From NCBI GenBank assembly GCA_037013495.1, contig CM072801.1, positions 80,771,816 to 80,835,815 on the forward strand: a stretch of DNA of 64,000 bases. The letters are read 5' to 3'. The stretch's first letter is position 1. Every line of letters starts with the position of its first letter. The notes under the pieces are model-generated. The model saw only the letters and a list, made by a program, of their open reading frames with translations, did no database searches and was not told where the DNA came from. The DNA comes from Hippophae tibetana. Lineage: Eukaryota > Streptophyta > Magnoliopsida > Rosales > Elaeagnaceae. Shown in pieces: positions 1 through 12,712 of the stretch. Both the position numbers and the translations under genes were made by a program.

Positions 1-363
1 AAATCGGAGCTCGTCTCGATCCATACAATAATTGTTGGCCTCAAAATGGAACCTGATTTCTGTACCCAAATTCCATCGTTTACATAACTTATCGAGTGTT
101 TTAAGATTTTGTCGTAAATTTCCAGTTTACTTACTTTCGATTTGAATCAAGAGAGCTGTAAATGAGATATTGGATCCGACAAAGGTTTCTTTATTTAGTT
201 GGTCATTAAATCTGTATTCTTCCTAAAAACGTATGGGAGCAGAAAAAGAAAGGGGCTAGTTTTCATAATTTCAAAAATAACAAAACATTTGATGAATGAG
301 ACTTCCAACATCAAATGACCATAACTTTTGACTAGGGTATCGTAACGACTATTATAATATATC
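1..363. repeat. Reference satellite monomer (first copy, mostly type B-like head with type A-like middle)
   Basis: Chosen as the reference because it begins exactly at the junction used to phase the array. It has 120 G+C in 363 bases (33%). In order it holds a GAGCTC-containing head (about 7-22), a type-diagnostic segment (about 38-65), the 'acataactt' block (about 82-91), a 'gtaaa...tttac' short dyad (about 114-130), the second diagnostic segment (about 134-182), an A-rich purine run (about 237-255), the 'ccataacttttgac' block (about 319-332) and an AT-rich tail 'attataatatatc' (about 351-363). Its variants 'ctcaaaatgg', 'gtgttttaag' and 'tttagttggtc' recur at 3633, 7265, 8717 and 11260, which helps define the HOR of this part of the array. 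Confidence 0.9.
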
Positions 364-3300
364 AAATCGGAGCTCGTCTCGATCCATACAATAATTGTTG
401 GCCTAGCATTGGAACCTGATTTCCGTACCCAAATTCCATCTTTTACATAACTTATCGAGGGTTTGAAGATTTTGTCGTAAATTTCCGGTTTACTTACTTT
501 CGATTTGAATCAATAGAGTTGTAAATGAGATATTGGATCCGAAAAAAGTATATTTATTTATTTGGTCATTAAATCAGTATTCTTCCTAAAAAACTATGGG
601 AGCAGAAGAAGAAAGGGGCTAGTTTTCATAATTTCAAATATAACAAAACATTTGATGAATCAGACTTCCAACATCAAATGACCATAACTTTTGACTGGGG
701 TATCGTAACGACTATTATAATATATCAAATCGGAGCTCGTCTCGATCCATACAATAATTGTTGGCCTCGGAATGGAACCTGATTTCTGTACCCAAATTCC
801 ATCGTTTACATAACTTTACGAGGGTTTTAAGATTTTGTCGTAAATTTGCGGTTTACTTACCTTCGATATGATTCAATAGAGCGGTCAATGAGATATTGGT
901 TCCGACAAAGGTTTCTTTATTTATTTGGTCATTAAATCTGTATTCTTCCTAAAAAACTATGGGAGCAGAAAAAGAGAGGCGCTAGTTTTTATAATTTCAA
1001 AAATAACAAAACATTTGATGAATGAGACTTACAACATCAAATGACCATAACTTTTGACTAGGTTATCGTAACGACTATTATAATATATCAAATCGGAGCT
1101 CGTCTCGATCCATACAATAATTGTTGGCCTCGGAATGGGACCTGATTTCTGTACCCAAATTCCATCGTTTACATAACTTATCGAGGGTTTTAAGATTTTA
1201 TCGTAAATTTGCGGTTTACTTACCTTCGATATGATTCAATAGATCTGTCAATGAGATATAGATTCCGACAAAGGTTTCTATATTTATTTGGTCATTAAAT
1301 CTGTATTCTTCCTAAAAAACTATGGGAGCAGAAAAAAGAAAGGGGCTAGTTTTCATAATTTCAAAAATAACAAACCATTTGATGAATCAGACTTCCAACA
1401 TCAAATGACCATAACTTTTGACTGGGGTAACGTAACGACTATTATAATATATCAAATCGGAGCTCGTCTCAATCCATACAATAATTGTTGGCCTCGGAAT
1501 GGAACCTGGTTTCTATACCCAAATTCCATCGTTTACATAACTTATCGAGGGTTTGAAGATTGTGTCGTAAATTTGCGGTTTACTTACCTTCGATATGATT
1601 CAATAGATCTGTCAATGAGATATAGGTTCCGAAAAAGGTTTCTATATTTATTTGGTCATTAAATCTGTATTCTTCCTAAAAAACTATGGGAGCAGAAAAA
1701 AGAAAGGGGCTAGTTTTCATAATTTCAAAAATAACAAACCATTTGATGAATCAGACTTCCAACATCAAATGACCATAACTTTTGACTGGGGTAACGTAAC
1801 GACTATTATAATATATCAAATCGGAGCTCGTCTCAATCCATACAATAATTGTTGGCCTCGGAATGGAACCTTGTTTCTATACCCAAATTCCATCGTTTAC
1901 ATAACTTATCGAGTGTTTGAAGATTTTGTCGTAAATTTGCGGTTTACTTACCTTCGATATGATTCAATAGATCTGTCAATGAGATATTGGTTCCGACAAA
2001 GGTTTCTATATTTATTTGGTCATTAAATCTGTATTCTTCCTAAAAAACTATGGGAGTAGAAAAAGAAAGGGGCTAGTTTTCATAATTTCAAAAATAACAA
2101 AACATTTGATGAATGAGACTTCCAACATCAAATGAGCATAACTTTTGACTAGGGTATCGTAACGACTATTATAATATATCAAATCGGAGCTCGTCTCGAT
2201 CCATACAATAATTGTTGGCCTAGCATTGGAACCTGATTTCCGTACCCAAATTCCATCTTTTACATAACTTATCGAGGGTTTGAAGATTTTGTCGTAAATT
2301 TCCGGTTTACTTACTTTCGATTTGAATCAATAGAGTTGTAAATGAGATATTGGATCCGAAAAAAGTATATTTATTTATTTGGTCATTAAATCAGTATTCT
2401 TCCTAAAAAACTATGGGAGCAGAAGAAGAAAGGGGCTAGTTTTCATAATTTCAAATATAACAAAACATTTGATGAATCAGACTTCCAACATCAAATGACC
2501 ATAACTTTTGACTGGGGTATCGTAACGACTATTATAATATATCAAATCGGAGCTCGTCTCGATCCATACAATAATTGTTGGCCTCGGAATGGAACCTGAT
2601 TTTAGTACCCAAATTCCATCGTTTACATAACTTTACGAGGGTTTTAAGATTTTGTCGTAAATTTGTGGTTTACTTACCTTCGATATGATTCAATAGAGCG
2701 GTCAATGAGATATTGGTTCCGACAAAGGTTTCTTTATTTATTTGGTCATTAAAACTGTATTCTTCCTAAAAAACTATGGGAGCAGAAAAAGAAAGGGGCT
2801 AGTTTTCATAATTTTAAAAATAACAAAACATTTGATGAATCAGACTTCCAACATCAAATGACCATAACTTTTGACTGGGGTATCGTAACGACTATTATAA
2901 TATATCAAATCGGAGCTCGTCTCGATCCATACAATAATTGTTGGAATCAAAATGGAACCTAATTTCTGTACCCAAATTCCATCATTTACATAACTTATCG
3001 AGTGTTTGAAGATTTTTTCGTAAATTTCCAGTTTACTTACTTTCGATTTGAATCAAGAGAGCTGTAAATGAGATATTGGATCCGAGAAAGGTTTCTTTAT
3101 TTAGTTGGTCATTAAATCTGTATTCTTCCTAAAAACGTATGGGAGCAGAAAAAGAAAGGGGCTAGTTTTCATAATTTCAAAAATAACAAAACATTTGATG
3201 AATGAGACTTCCAACATCAAATGACCATAACTTTTGACTAGGGTATCGTAACGACTATTATAATATATCAAATCGGAGCTCGTCTCAATCCATACAATAA

Positions 3301-3632
3301 TTGTTGGCCTCGTAATGGAACCTGGTTTCTATACCCAAATTCCATCGTTTACATAACTTATCGAGTGTTTGAAGATTTTGTCGTAAATTTGCGGTTTACT
3401 TACCTTCGATATGATTCAATAGATCTGTCAATGAGATATTGGTTCCGACAAAGGTTTCTATATTTATTTGGTCATTAAATCTGTATTCTTCCTAAAAAAC
3501 TATAGGAGTAGAAAAAGAAAGGGGCTAGTTTTCATAATTTCAAAAATAACAAAACATTTGATGAATGAGACTTCCAACATCAAATGACCATAACTTTTGA
3601 CTAGGGTATCGTAACGACTATTATAATATATC
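1..3632. repeat. Higher-order repeat unit R1, copy 1: 10 monomers, 3632 bp
   Basis: Monomers start at 1, 364, 727, 1090, 1454, 1818, 2181, 2544, 2907 and 3270. Each carries private markers: ctcaaaatgg with tttagttgg (1), agcattgg with gaaaaaagtatattt and gaagaagaaagg (364), tttacgagg with gagaggcgc (727), atatagattcc (1090), ctcaatcc with gattgtgtcg (1454), gtgtttgaag with gggagtag (1818), a near copy of 364 (2181), a near copy of 727 (2544), ttggaatcaaaatgg with gattttttcg (2907), and cgtaatgg with ctataggagtag (3270). The series restarts at 3633. Monomers 7-8 look like a duplicate of monomers 2-3, so the unit is itself built by internal duplication. Confidence 0.85.
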
Positions 3633-6538
3633 AAATCGGAGCTCGTCTCGATCCATACAATAATTGTTGGCCTCAAAATGGAACCTGATTTCTGTACCCA
3701 AATTCCATCGTTTACATAACTTATCGAGTGTTTTAAGATTTTGTCGTAAATTTCCAGTTTACTTACTTTCGATTTGAATCAAGAGAGCTGTAAATGAGAT
3801 ATTGGATCCGACAAAGGTTTCTTTATTTAGTTGGTCATTAAATCTGTATTCTTCCTAAAAACGTATGGGAGCAGAAAAAGAAAGGGGCTAGTTTTCATAA
3901 TTTCAAAAATAACAAAACATTTGATGAATGAGACTTCCAACATCAAATGACCATAACTTTTGACTAGGGTATCGTAACGACTATTATAATATATCAAATC
4001 GGAGCTCGTCTCGATCCATACAATAATTGTTGGCCTAGCATTGGAACCTAATTTCCGTACCCAAATTCCATCTTTTACATAACTTATCGAGGGTTTGAAG
4101 ATTTTGTCGTAAATTTCCGGTTTACTTACTTTCGATTTGAATCAATAGAGTTGTAAATGAGATATTGGATCCGAAAAAAGTATATTTATTTATTTGGTCA
4201 TTAAATCAGTATTCTTCCTAAAAAACTATGGGAGCAGAAGAAGAAAGGGGCTAGTTTTCATAATTTCAAATATAACAAAACATTTGATGAATCAGACTTC
4301 CAACATCAAATGACCATAACTTTTGACTGGGGTATCGTAACGACTATTATAATATATCAAATCGGAGCTCGTCTCGATCCATACAATAATTGTTGGCCTC
4401 TGAATGGAACCTGATTTCTGTACCCAAATTCCATCGTTTACATAACTTTACGAGGGTTTTAAGATTTTGTCGTAAATTTGCGGTTTACTTACCTTCGATA
4501 TGATTCAATAGAGCGGTCAATGAGATATTGGTTCCGACAAAGGTTTCTTTATTTATTTGGTCATTAAATCTGTATTCTTCCTAAAAAACTATGGGAGCAG
4601 AAAAAGAGAGGCGCTAGTTTTTATAATTACAAAAATAACAAAACATTTGATGAATGAGACTTACAACATCAAATGACCATAACTTTTGACTAGGTTATCG
4701 TAACGACTATTATAATATATCAAATCGGAGCTCGTCTCGATCCATACAATAATTGTTGGCCTCGGAATGGGACCTGATTTCTGTACCCAAATTCCATCGT
4801 TTACATAACTTATCGAGGGTTTTAAGATTTTATCGTAAATTTGCGGTTTACTTACCTTCGATATGATTCAATAGATCTGTCAATGAGATATAGATTCCGA
4901 CAAAGGTTTCTATATTTATTTGGTCATTAAATCTGTATTCTTCCTAAAAAACTATGGGAGCAGAAAAAAGAAAGGGGCTAGTTTTCATAATTTCAAAAAT
5001 AACAAACCATTTGATGAATCAGACTTCCAACATCAAATGACCATAACTTTTGACTGGGGTAACGTAACGACTATTATAATATATCAAATCGGAGCTCGTC
5101 TCAATCCATACAATAATTGTTGGCCTCGGAATGGAACCTGGTTTCTATACCCAAATTCCATCGTTTACATAACTTATCGAGGGTTTGAAGATTGTGTCGT
5201 AAATTTGCGGTTTACTTACCTTCGATATGATTCAATAGATCTGTCAATGAGATATAGGTTCCGAAAAAGGTTTCTATATTTATTTGGTCATTAAATCTGT
5301 ATTCTTCCTAAAAAACTATGGGAGCAGAAAAAAGAAAGGGGCTAGTTTTCATAATTTCAAAAATAACAAACCATTTGATGAATCAGACTTCCAACATCAA
5401 ATGACCATAACTTTTGACTGGGGTAACGTAACGACTATTATAATATATCAAATCGGAGCTCGTCTCAATCCATACAATAATTGTTGGCCTCGGAATGGAA
5501 CCTGGTTTCTATACCCAAATTCCATCGTTTACATAACTTATCGAGTGTTTGAAGATTTTGTCGTAAATTTGCGGTTTACTTACCTTCGATATGATTCAAT
5601 AGATCTGTCAATGAGATATTGGTTCCGACAAAGGTTTCTATATTTATTTGGTCATTAAATCTGTATTCTTCCTAAAAAACTATGGGAGTAGAAAAAGAAA
5701 GGGGCTAGTTTTCATAATTTCAAAAATAACAAAACATTTGATGAATGAGACTTCCAACATCAAATGACCATAACTTTTGACTAGGGTATCGTAACGACTA
5801 TTATAATATATCAAATCGGAGCTCGTCTCGATCCATACAATAATTGTTGGAATCAAAATGGAACCTAATTTCTGTACCCAAATTCCATCATTTACATAAC
5901 TTATCGAGTGTTTGAAGATTTTTTCGTAAATTTCCAGTTTACTTACTTTCGATTTGAATCAAGAGAGCTGTAAATGAGATATTGGATCCGACAAAGGTTT
6001 CTTTATTTAGTTGGTCATTAAATCTGTATTCTTCCTAAAAACGTATGGGAGCAGAAAAAGAAAGGGGCTAGTTTTCATAATTTCAAAAATAACAAAACAT
6101 TTGATGAATGAGACTTCCAACATCAAATGACCATAACTTTTGACTAGGGTATCGTAACGACTATTATAATATATCAAATCGGAGCTCGTCTCAATCCATA
6201 CAATAATTGTTGGCCTCGTAATGGAACCTGGTTTCTATACCCAAATTCCATCGTTTACATAACTTATCGAGTGTTTGAAGATTTTGTCGTAAATTTGCGG
6301 TTTACTTACCTTCGATATGATTCAATAGATCTGTCAATGAGATATTGGTTCCGACAAAGGTTTCTATATTTATTTGGTCATTAAATCTGTATTGTTCCTA
6401 AAAAACTATGGGAGTAGAAAAAGAAAGGGGCTAGTTTTCATAATTTCAAAAATAACAAAACATTTGATGAATGAGACTTCCAACATCAAATGACCATAAC
6501 TTTTGACTAGGGTATCGTAACGACTATTATAATATATC
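3633..6538. repeat. Higher-order repeat unit R1, copy 2: 8 monomers, lacking monomers 7-8
   Basis: Monomers at 3633, 3996, 4359, 4722, 5086 and 5450 match R1 monomers 1-6 marker for marker, including the rare gagaggcgc and atatagattcc variants. The next two, at 5813 and 6176, match R1 monomers 9 and 10 (ttggaatcaaaatgg, cgtaatgg). The two monomers at 2181 and 2544 therefore have no counterpart. Either this copy lost 726 bp or copy 1 gained a duplicate of its monomers 2-3. The join lies at about 5760-5850 and keeps the 363-bp register, as expected from homologous unequal exchange. Confidence 0.82.
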
Positions 6539-9500
6539 AAATCGGAGCTCGTCTCGATCCATACAATAATTGTTGGCCTCAAAATGGAACCTGTGTTCTG
6601 TACCCAAATTCCATCGTTTACATAACTTATCGAGTGTTTTAAGATTTTGTCGTAAATTTCCAGTTTACTTACTTTCGATTTGAATCAAGAGAGCTGTAAA
6701 TGAGATATTGGATCCGACAAAGGTTTCTTTATTTAGTTGGTCATTAAATCTGTATTCTTCCTAAAAACGTATGGGAGCAGAAAAAGAAAGGGGCTAGTTT
6801 TCATAATTTCAAAAATAACAAAACATTTGATGAATGAGACTTCCAACATCAAATGACCATAACTTTTGACTAGGGTATCGTAACGACTATTATAATATAT
6901 CAAATCGGAGCTCGTCTCAATCCATACAATAATTGTTGGCCTCGTAATGGAACCTGCTTTCTATACCCAAATTCCATCGTTTACATAACTTATCGAGTGT
7001 TTGAAGATTTTGTCGTAAATTTGCGGTTTACTTACCTTCGATATGATTCAATAGATCTGTCAATGAGATATTGGTTCCGACAAAGGTTTCTATATTTATT
7101 TGGTCATTAAATCTGTATTCTTCCTAAAAAACTATGGGAGTAGAAAAAGAAAGGGGCTAGTTTTCATAATTTCAAAAATAACAAAACATTTGATGAATGA
7201 GACTTCCAACATCAAATGACCATAACTTTTGACTAGGGTATCGTAACGACTATTATAATATATCAAATCGGAGCTCGTCTCGATCCATACAATAATTGTT
7301 GGCCTCAAAATGGAACCTGATTTCTGTACCCAAATTCCATCGTTTACATAACTTATCGAGTGTTTTAAGATTTTGTCGTAAATTTCCAGTTTACTTACTT
7401 TCGATTTGAATCAAGAGAGCTGTAAATGAGATATTGGATCCGACAAAGGTTTCTTTATTTAGTTGGTCATTAAATCTGTATTCTTCCTTAAAACGTATGG
7501 GAGCAGAAAAAGAAAGGGGCTAGTTTTCATAATTTCAAAAATAACAAAACATTTGATGAATGAGACTTCCAACATCAAATGAGCATAACTTTTGACTAGG
7601 GTATCGTAACGACTATTATAATATATCAAATCGGAGCTCGTCTCGATCCATACAATAATTGTTGGCCTCAAAATGGAACCTGATTTCTGTACCCAAATTC
7701 CATCGTTTACATAACTTATCGAGGGTTTTAAAATTTTGTCGTAAATTTGCGGTTTACTTACCTTCGATATGATTCAATAGAGCTGTCAATGAGATATTGG
7801 TTCTGACAAAGGTTTCTTTATTTATTTGGTCATTAAATCTGTATTCTTCCTAAAAAACTATGGGAGCAGGAAAAGAAAGGGGCTAGTTTTCATAATTTCA
7901 AAAATAACAAAACATTTGATGAATGAGACTTCCAACATCAAATGACGATAACTTTTGACTAGGGTATCGTAACGACTATTATAATATATCAAATCGGAGC
8001 TCGTCTCGATCCATACAATAATTGTTGGCCTCGGAATGGAACTTGATTTCTGTACCCAAATTCCATCGTTTACATAACTTATCGAGGGTTTTAAAATTTT
8101 GTCGTAAATTTGCGGTTTACTTACCTTCGATATGATTCAATAGAGCTGTCAATGAGATATTGTTTCCGACAAAGGTTTCTTTATTTATTTGGTCATTAAA
8201 TCTGTATTCTTCCTAAAAACGTATGGGAGCAGAAAAAGAAAGGGGCTAGTTTTCAAAACTTCAAAAATACGAAATCATTTGATGAATCAGACTTCCAACA
8301 TCAAATGACCATAACTTTTAACTAGGGTATCGTAACGACTATTATAATATATCAAAATCGGAGCTCGTCTCGATCTATACAATAATTGTTGGTCTAGCAT
8401 TGGAACCTGATTTCCGTAGCCAAATTCCATATTTTACATAACTTATCGAGGGTTTGAAGATTTTGTCGTAAATTTCCGGTTTACTTACTTTCGATTTGAA
8501 TCAATAGAGCTATAAATTAGATATTGGATCCGACAAAGGATTCTTTATTTATTTGGTCATTAAATCTGTGTTCTTCCTAAAAACGTATGGGAGCAGAAAA
8601 AAAAGGGGCTAGTTTTCAAAACTTCAAAAATACAAAATCATTTGATGAATCAGACTTCCAACATCAAATGAGCATAACTTTTGACTAGGGTATCGTAACG
8701 ACTATTATAATATATCAAATCGGAGCTCGTCTCGATCCATACAATAATTGTTGGCCTCAAAATGGAACCTGATTTCTGTACCCAAATTCCATCGTTTACA
8801 TAACTTATCGAGTGTTTTAAGATTTTGTCGTAAATTTCCAGTTTACTTACTTTCGATTTGAATCAAGAGAGCTGTAAATGAGATATTGGATCCGACAAAG
8901 GTTTCTTTATTTAGTTGGTCATTAAATCTGTATTCTTCCTAAAAACGTATGGGAGCAGAAAAAGAAAGGGGCTAGTTTTCATAATTTCAAAAATAACAAA
9001 ACATTTGATGAATGAGACTTCCAACATCAAATGAGCATAACTTTTGACTAGGGTATCGTAACGACTATTATAATATATCAAATCGGAGCTCGTCTCGATC
9101 CATACAATAATTGTTGGCCTCGGAATGGAACCTGATTTCTGTACCCAAATTCCATCGTTTACATAACTTTACGAGGGTTTTAAGATTTTGTCGTAAATTT
9201 GCGGTTTACTTACCTTCGATATGATTCAATAGAGCGGTCAATGAGATATTGGTTCCGACAAAGGTTTCTTTATTTATTTGGTCATTAAATCTGTATTCTT
9301 CCTAAAAAACTATGGGAGCAGAAAAAGAAAGGGGCTAGTTTTCATAATTTTAAAAATAACAAAACATTTGATGAATCAGACTTACAACATCAAATGACCA
9401 TAACTTTTGACTGGGGTAACGTAACGACTATTATAATATATCAAATCGGAGCTCGTCTCGATCCATACAATAATTGTTTGCCTCGGAATGGAACCTGATT

Positions 9501-9806
9501 TCTGTACCCAAATTCCATCGTTTACATAACTTATCGAGGGTTTGAAGATTTTGTCGTAAATTTGCGGTTTACTTACCTTCGATATGATTCAATAGATCTG
9601 TCAATGAGATATAGCTTCCGACAAAGGTTTCTATATTTATTTGGTCATTAAATCTATATTCTTCCTAAAAAACTATCGGAGCAGAAAAAAGAAAGGGGCT
9701 AGTTTTCATAATTTCAAAAATAACAAAACATTTGATGAATCAGACTTCCAACATCAAATGACCATAACTTTTGACTAGGGTATCGTAACGACTATTATAA
9801 TATATC
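5813..9806. repeat. Higher-order repeat unit R2, copy 1: 11 monomers, 3994 bp
   Basis: Monomers start at 5813, 6176, 6539, 6902, 7265, 7628, 7991, 8354, 8717, 9080 and 9443. The series restarts at 9807 with the same ttggaatcaaaatgg monomer. Distinctive members are 7628 (gggttttaaaatt, gttctgac, gagcaggaaaag), 7991 (tgtttccgac, acgaaatcattt) and 8354 (cgatctata, ggtctagcattgg, ccgtagcc, aaattagatattgg). The unit overlaps the end of R1 copy 2, so HOR boundaries here are a matter of definition: the array was remodelled by successive overlapping duplications. Confidence 0.82.
6176..7627. repeat. Tandem dimer: two copies of a two-monomer module
   Basis: 6176-6901 and 6902-7627 each consist of a 'cgtaatgg / ctcaatcc / gtgtttgaag / gggagtag' monomer followed by a 'ctcaaaatgg / gtgttttaag / tttagttgg' monomer. 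The same pair is also found at 3270-3995. Copy-specific changes include attgttcc in the first cgtaatgg monomer, ctgctttc in the second, acctgtgttctg at about 6591 and cttccttaaaacg at about 7483. The dimer lies inside the 11-monomer unit and was duplicated with it (second occurrence 10171-11622). Confidence 0.8.
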
Positions 9807-12712
9807 AAATCGGAGCTCGTCTCGATCCATACAATAATTGTTGGAATCAAAATGGAACCTAATTTCTGTACCCAAATTCCATCATTTACATAACTTATCG
9901 AGTGTTTGAAGATTTTTTCGTAAATTTCCAGTTTACTTACTTTCGATTTGAATCAAGAGAGCTGTAAATGAGATATTGGATCCGACAAAGGTTTCTTTAT
10001 TTAGTTGGTCATTAAATCTGTATTCTTCCTAAAAACGTATGGGAGTAGAAAAAGAAAGGGGCTAGTTTTCATAATTTCAAAAATAACAAAACATTTGATG
10101 AATGAGACTTCCAACATCAAATGACCATAACTTTTTGACTAGGGTATCGTAACGACTATTATAATATATCAAATCAGAGCTCGTCTCAATCCATACAATA
10201 ATTGTTGGCCTCGTAATGGAACCTGGTTTCTATACCCAAATTCCATCGTTTACATAACTTATCGAGTGTTTGAAGATTTTGTCGTAAATTTGCGGTTTAC
10301 TTACCTTCGATATGATTCAATAGATCTGTCAATGAGATATTGGTTCCGACAAAGGTTTCTATATTTATTTGGTCATTAAATCTGTATTCTTCCTAAAAAA
10401 CTATGGGAGTAGAAAAAGAAAGGGGCTAGTTTTCATAATTTCAAAAATAACAAAACATTTGATGAATGAGACTTCCAACATCAAATGACCATAACTTTTG
10501 ACTAGGGTATCGTAATGACTATTATAATATATCAAATCGGAGCTCGTCTCGATCCATACAATAATTGTTGGCCTCAAAATGGAACCTGTGTTCTGTACCC
10601 AAATTCCATCGTTTACATAACTTATCGAGTGTTTTAAGATTTTGTCGTAAATTTCCAGTTTACTTACTTTCGATTTGAATCAAGAGAGCTGTAAATGAGA
10701 TATTGGATCCGACAAAGGTTTCTTTATTTAGTTGGTCATTAAATCTGTATTCTTCCTAAAAACGTATGGGAGCAGAAAAAGAAAGGGGCTAGTTTTCATA
10801 ATTTCAAAAATAACAAAACATTTGATGAATGAGACTTCCAACATCAAATGACCATAACTTTTGACTAGGGTATCGTAACGACTATTATAATATATCAAAT
10901 CGGAGCTCGTCTCAATCCATACAATAATTGTTGGCCTCGTAATGGAACCTGGTTTCTATACCCAAATTCCATCGTTTACATAACTTATCGAGTGTTTGAA
11001 GATTTTGTCGTAAATTTGCGGTTTACTTACCTTCGATATGATTCAATAGATCTGTCAATCAGATATTGGTTCCGACAAAGGTTTCTATATTTATTTGGTC
11101 ATTAAATCTGTATTCTTCCTAAAAAACTATGGGAGTAGAAAAAGAAAGGGGCTAGTTTTCATAATTTCAAAAATAACAAAACATTTGATGAATGAGACTT
11201 CCAACATCAAATGACCATAACTTTTGACTAGGGTATCGTAACGACTATTATAATATATCAAATCGGAGCTCGTCTCGATCCATACAATAATTGTTGGCCT
11301 CAAAATGGAACCTGATTTCTGTACCCAAATTCCATCGTTTACATAACTTATCGAGTGTTTTAAGATTTTGTCGTAAATTTCCAGTTTACTTACTTTCGAT
11401 TTGAATCAAGAGAGCTGTAAATGAGATATTGGATCCGACAAAGGTTTCTTTATTTAGTTGGTCATTAAATCTGTATTCTTCCTTAAAACGTATGGGAGCA
11501 GAAAAAGAAAGGGGCTAGTTTTCATAATTTCAAAAATAACAAAACATTTGATGAATGAGACTTCCAACATCAAATGAGCATAACTTTTGACTAGGGTATC
11601 GTAACGACTATTATAATATATCAAATCGGAGCTCGTCTCGATCCATACAATAATTGTTGGCCTCAAAATGGAACCTGATTTCTGTACCCAAATTCCATCG
11701 TTTACATAACTTATCGAGGGTTTTAAAATTTTGTCGTAAATTTGCGGTTTACTTACCTTCGATATGATTCAATAGAGCTGTCAATGAGATATTGGTTCTG
11801 ACAAAGGTTTCTTTATTTATTTGGTCATTAAATCTGTATTCTTCCTAAAAAACTATGGGAGCAGGAAAAGAAAGGGGCTAGTTTTCATAATTTCAAAAAT
11901 AACAAAACATTTGATGAATGAGACTTCCAACATCAAATGACCATAACTTTTGACTAGGGTATCGTAACGACTATTATAATATATCAAATCGGAGCTCGTC
12001 TCGATCCATACAATAATTGTTGGCCTCGGAATGGAACTTGATTTCTGTACCCAAATTCCATCGTTTACATAACTTATCGAGGGTTTTAAAATTTTGTCGT
12101 AAATTTGCGGTTTACTTACCTTCGATATGATTCAATAGAGCTGTCAATGAGATATTGTTTCCGACAAAGGTTTCTTTATTTATTTGGTCATTAAATCTGT
12201 ATTCTTCCTAAAAACGTATGGGAGCAGAAAAAGAAAGGGGCTAGTTTTCAAAACTTCAAAAATACGAAATCATTTGATGAATCAGACTTCCAACATAAAA
12301 TGACCATAACTTTTAACTAGGGTATCGTAACGACTATTATAATATATCAAAATCGGAGCTCGTCTCGATCTATACAATAAATGTTGGTCTAGCACTGGAA
12401 CCTGATTTCCGTAGCCAAATTCCATATTTTACATAACTTATCGAGGGTTTGAAGATTTTGTCGTAAATTTCCGGTTTACTTACTTTCGATTTGAATCAAT
12501 AGAGCTATAAATTAGATATTGGATCCGACAAAGGATTCTTTATTTATTTGGTCATTAAATCTGTGTTCTTCCTAAAAACGTATGGGAGCAGAAAAAGAAA
12601 GGGGCTAGTTTTCAAAACTTCAAAAATACAAAATCATTTGATGAATCAGACTTCCAACATCAAATGACCATAACTTTTAACTAGGGTATCGTAACGACTA
12701 TTATAATATATC
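9807..12712. repeat. Higher-order repeat unit R2, copy 2: first 8 monomers only
   Basis: Monomers at 9807, 10171, 10534, 10897, 11260, 11623, 11986 and 12349 correspond in order to 5813-8716, offset by about 3994-3995 bp. Shared rare variants include acctgtgttctg, cttccttaaaacg, gagcaggaaaag, acgaaatcattt and ccgtagcc. Private changes here include an extra t in 'cataactttttgac' (about 10131), aaatcagagctc (10171) and tcgtaatgac (about 10512). After 12712 the series does not continue with counterparts of 8717-9806; instead the ccgtagcc monomer is repeated at 12713. Confidence 0.82.

Noticed and set aside
105..135. Hairpin from the gtaaa...tttac dyad
   Set aside because: Only five base pairs with a seven-base loop; it is too weak to support a structural element or terminator.
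349..363. TATA-box-like promoter (attataatatatc) in each monomer
   Set aside because: AT-rich sequence in a 33% G+C satellite readily resembles a TATA box. There is no coding region downstream and no other promoter evidence. Satellite transcription is possible but not shown.
1288..2026. Open reading frames of 124 codons in tandem (also at 4920-5658 and 12912-13286), all beginning MVIKSVFF
   Set aside because: They begin at TTG, not ATG, and are simply one frame of the satellite monomer, recurring once per monomer where an extra a or a missing stop keeps the frame open. The 364-bp monomer is not a multiple of three, so frame is lost at each repeat. Homologous monomers carry stops in the same frame. 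No domain is recognisable.
7459..11666. Reverse-strand reading frames of 70-81 codons (7459-7671, 11454-11666, 13300-13518, 18293-18514, 43059-43304, 61484-61672)
   Set aside because: They are the complement of the same monomer region and differ only by satellite variants. They have no conserved start context and no coding-like pattern of substitution.
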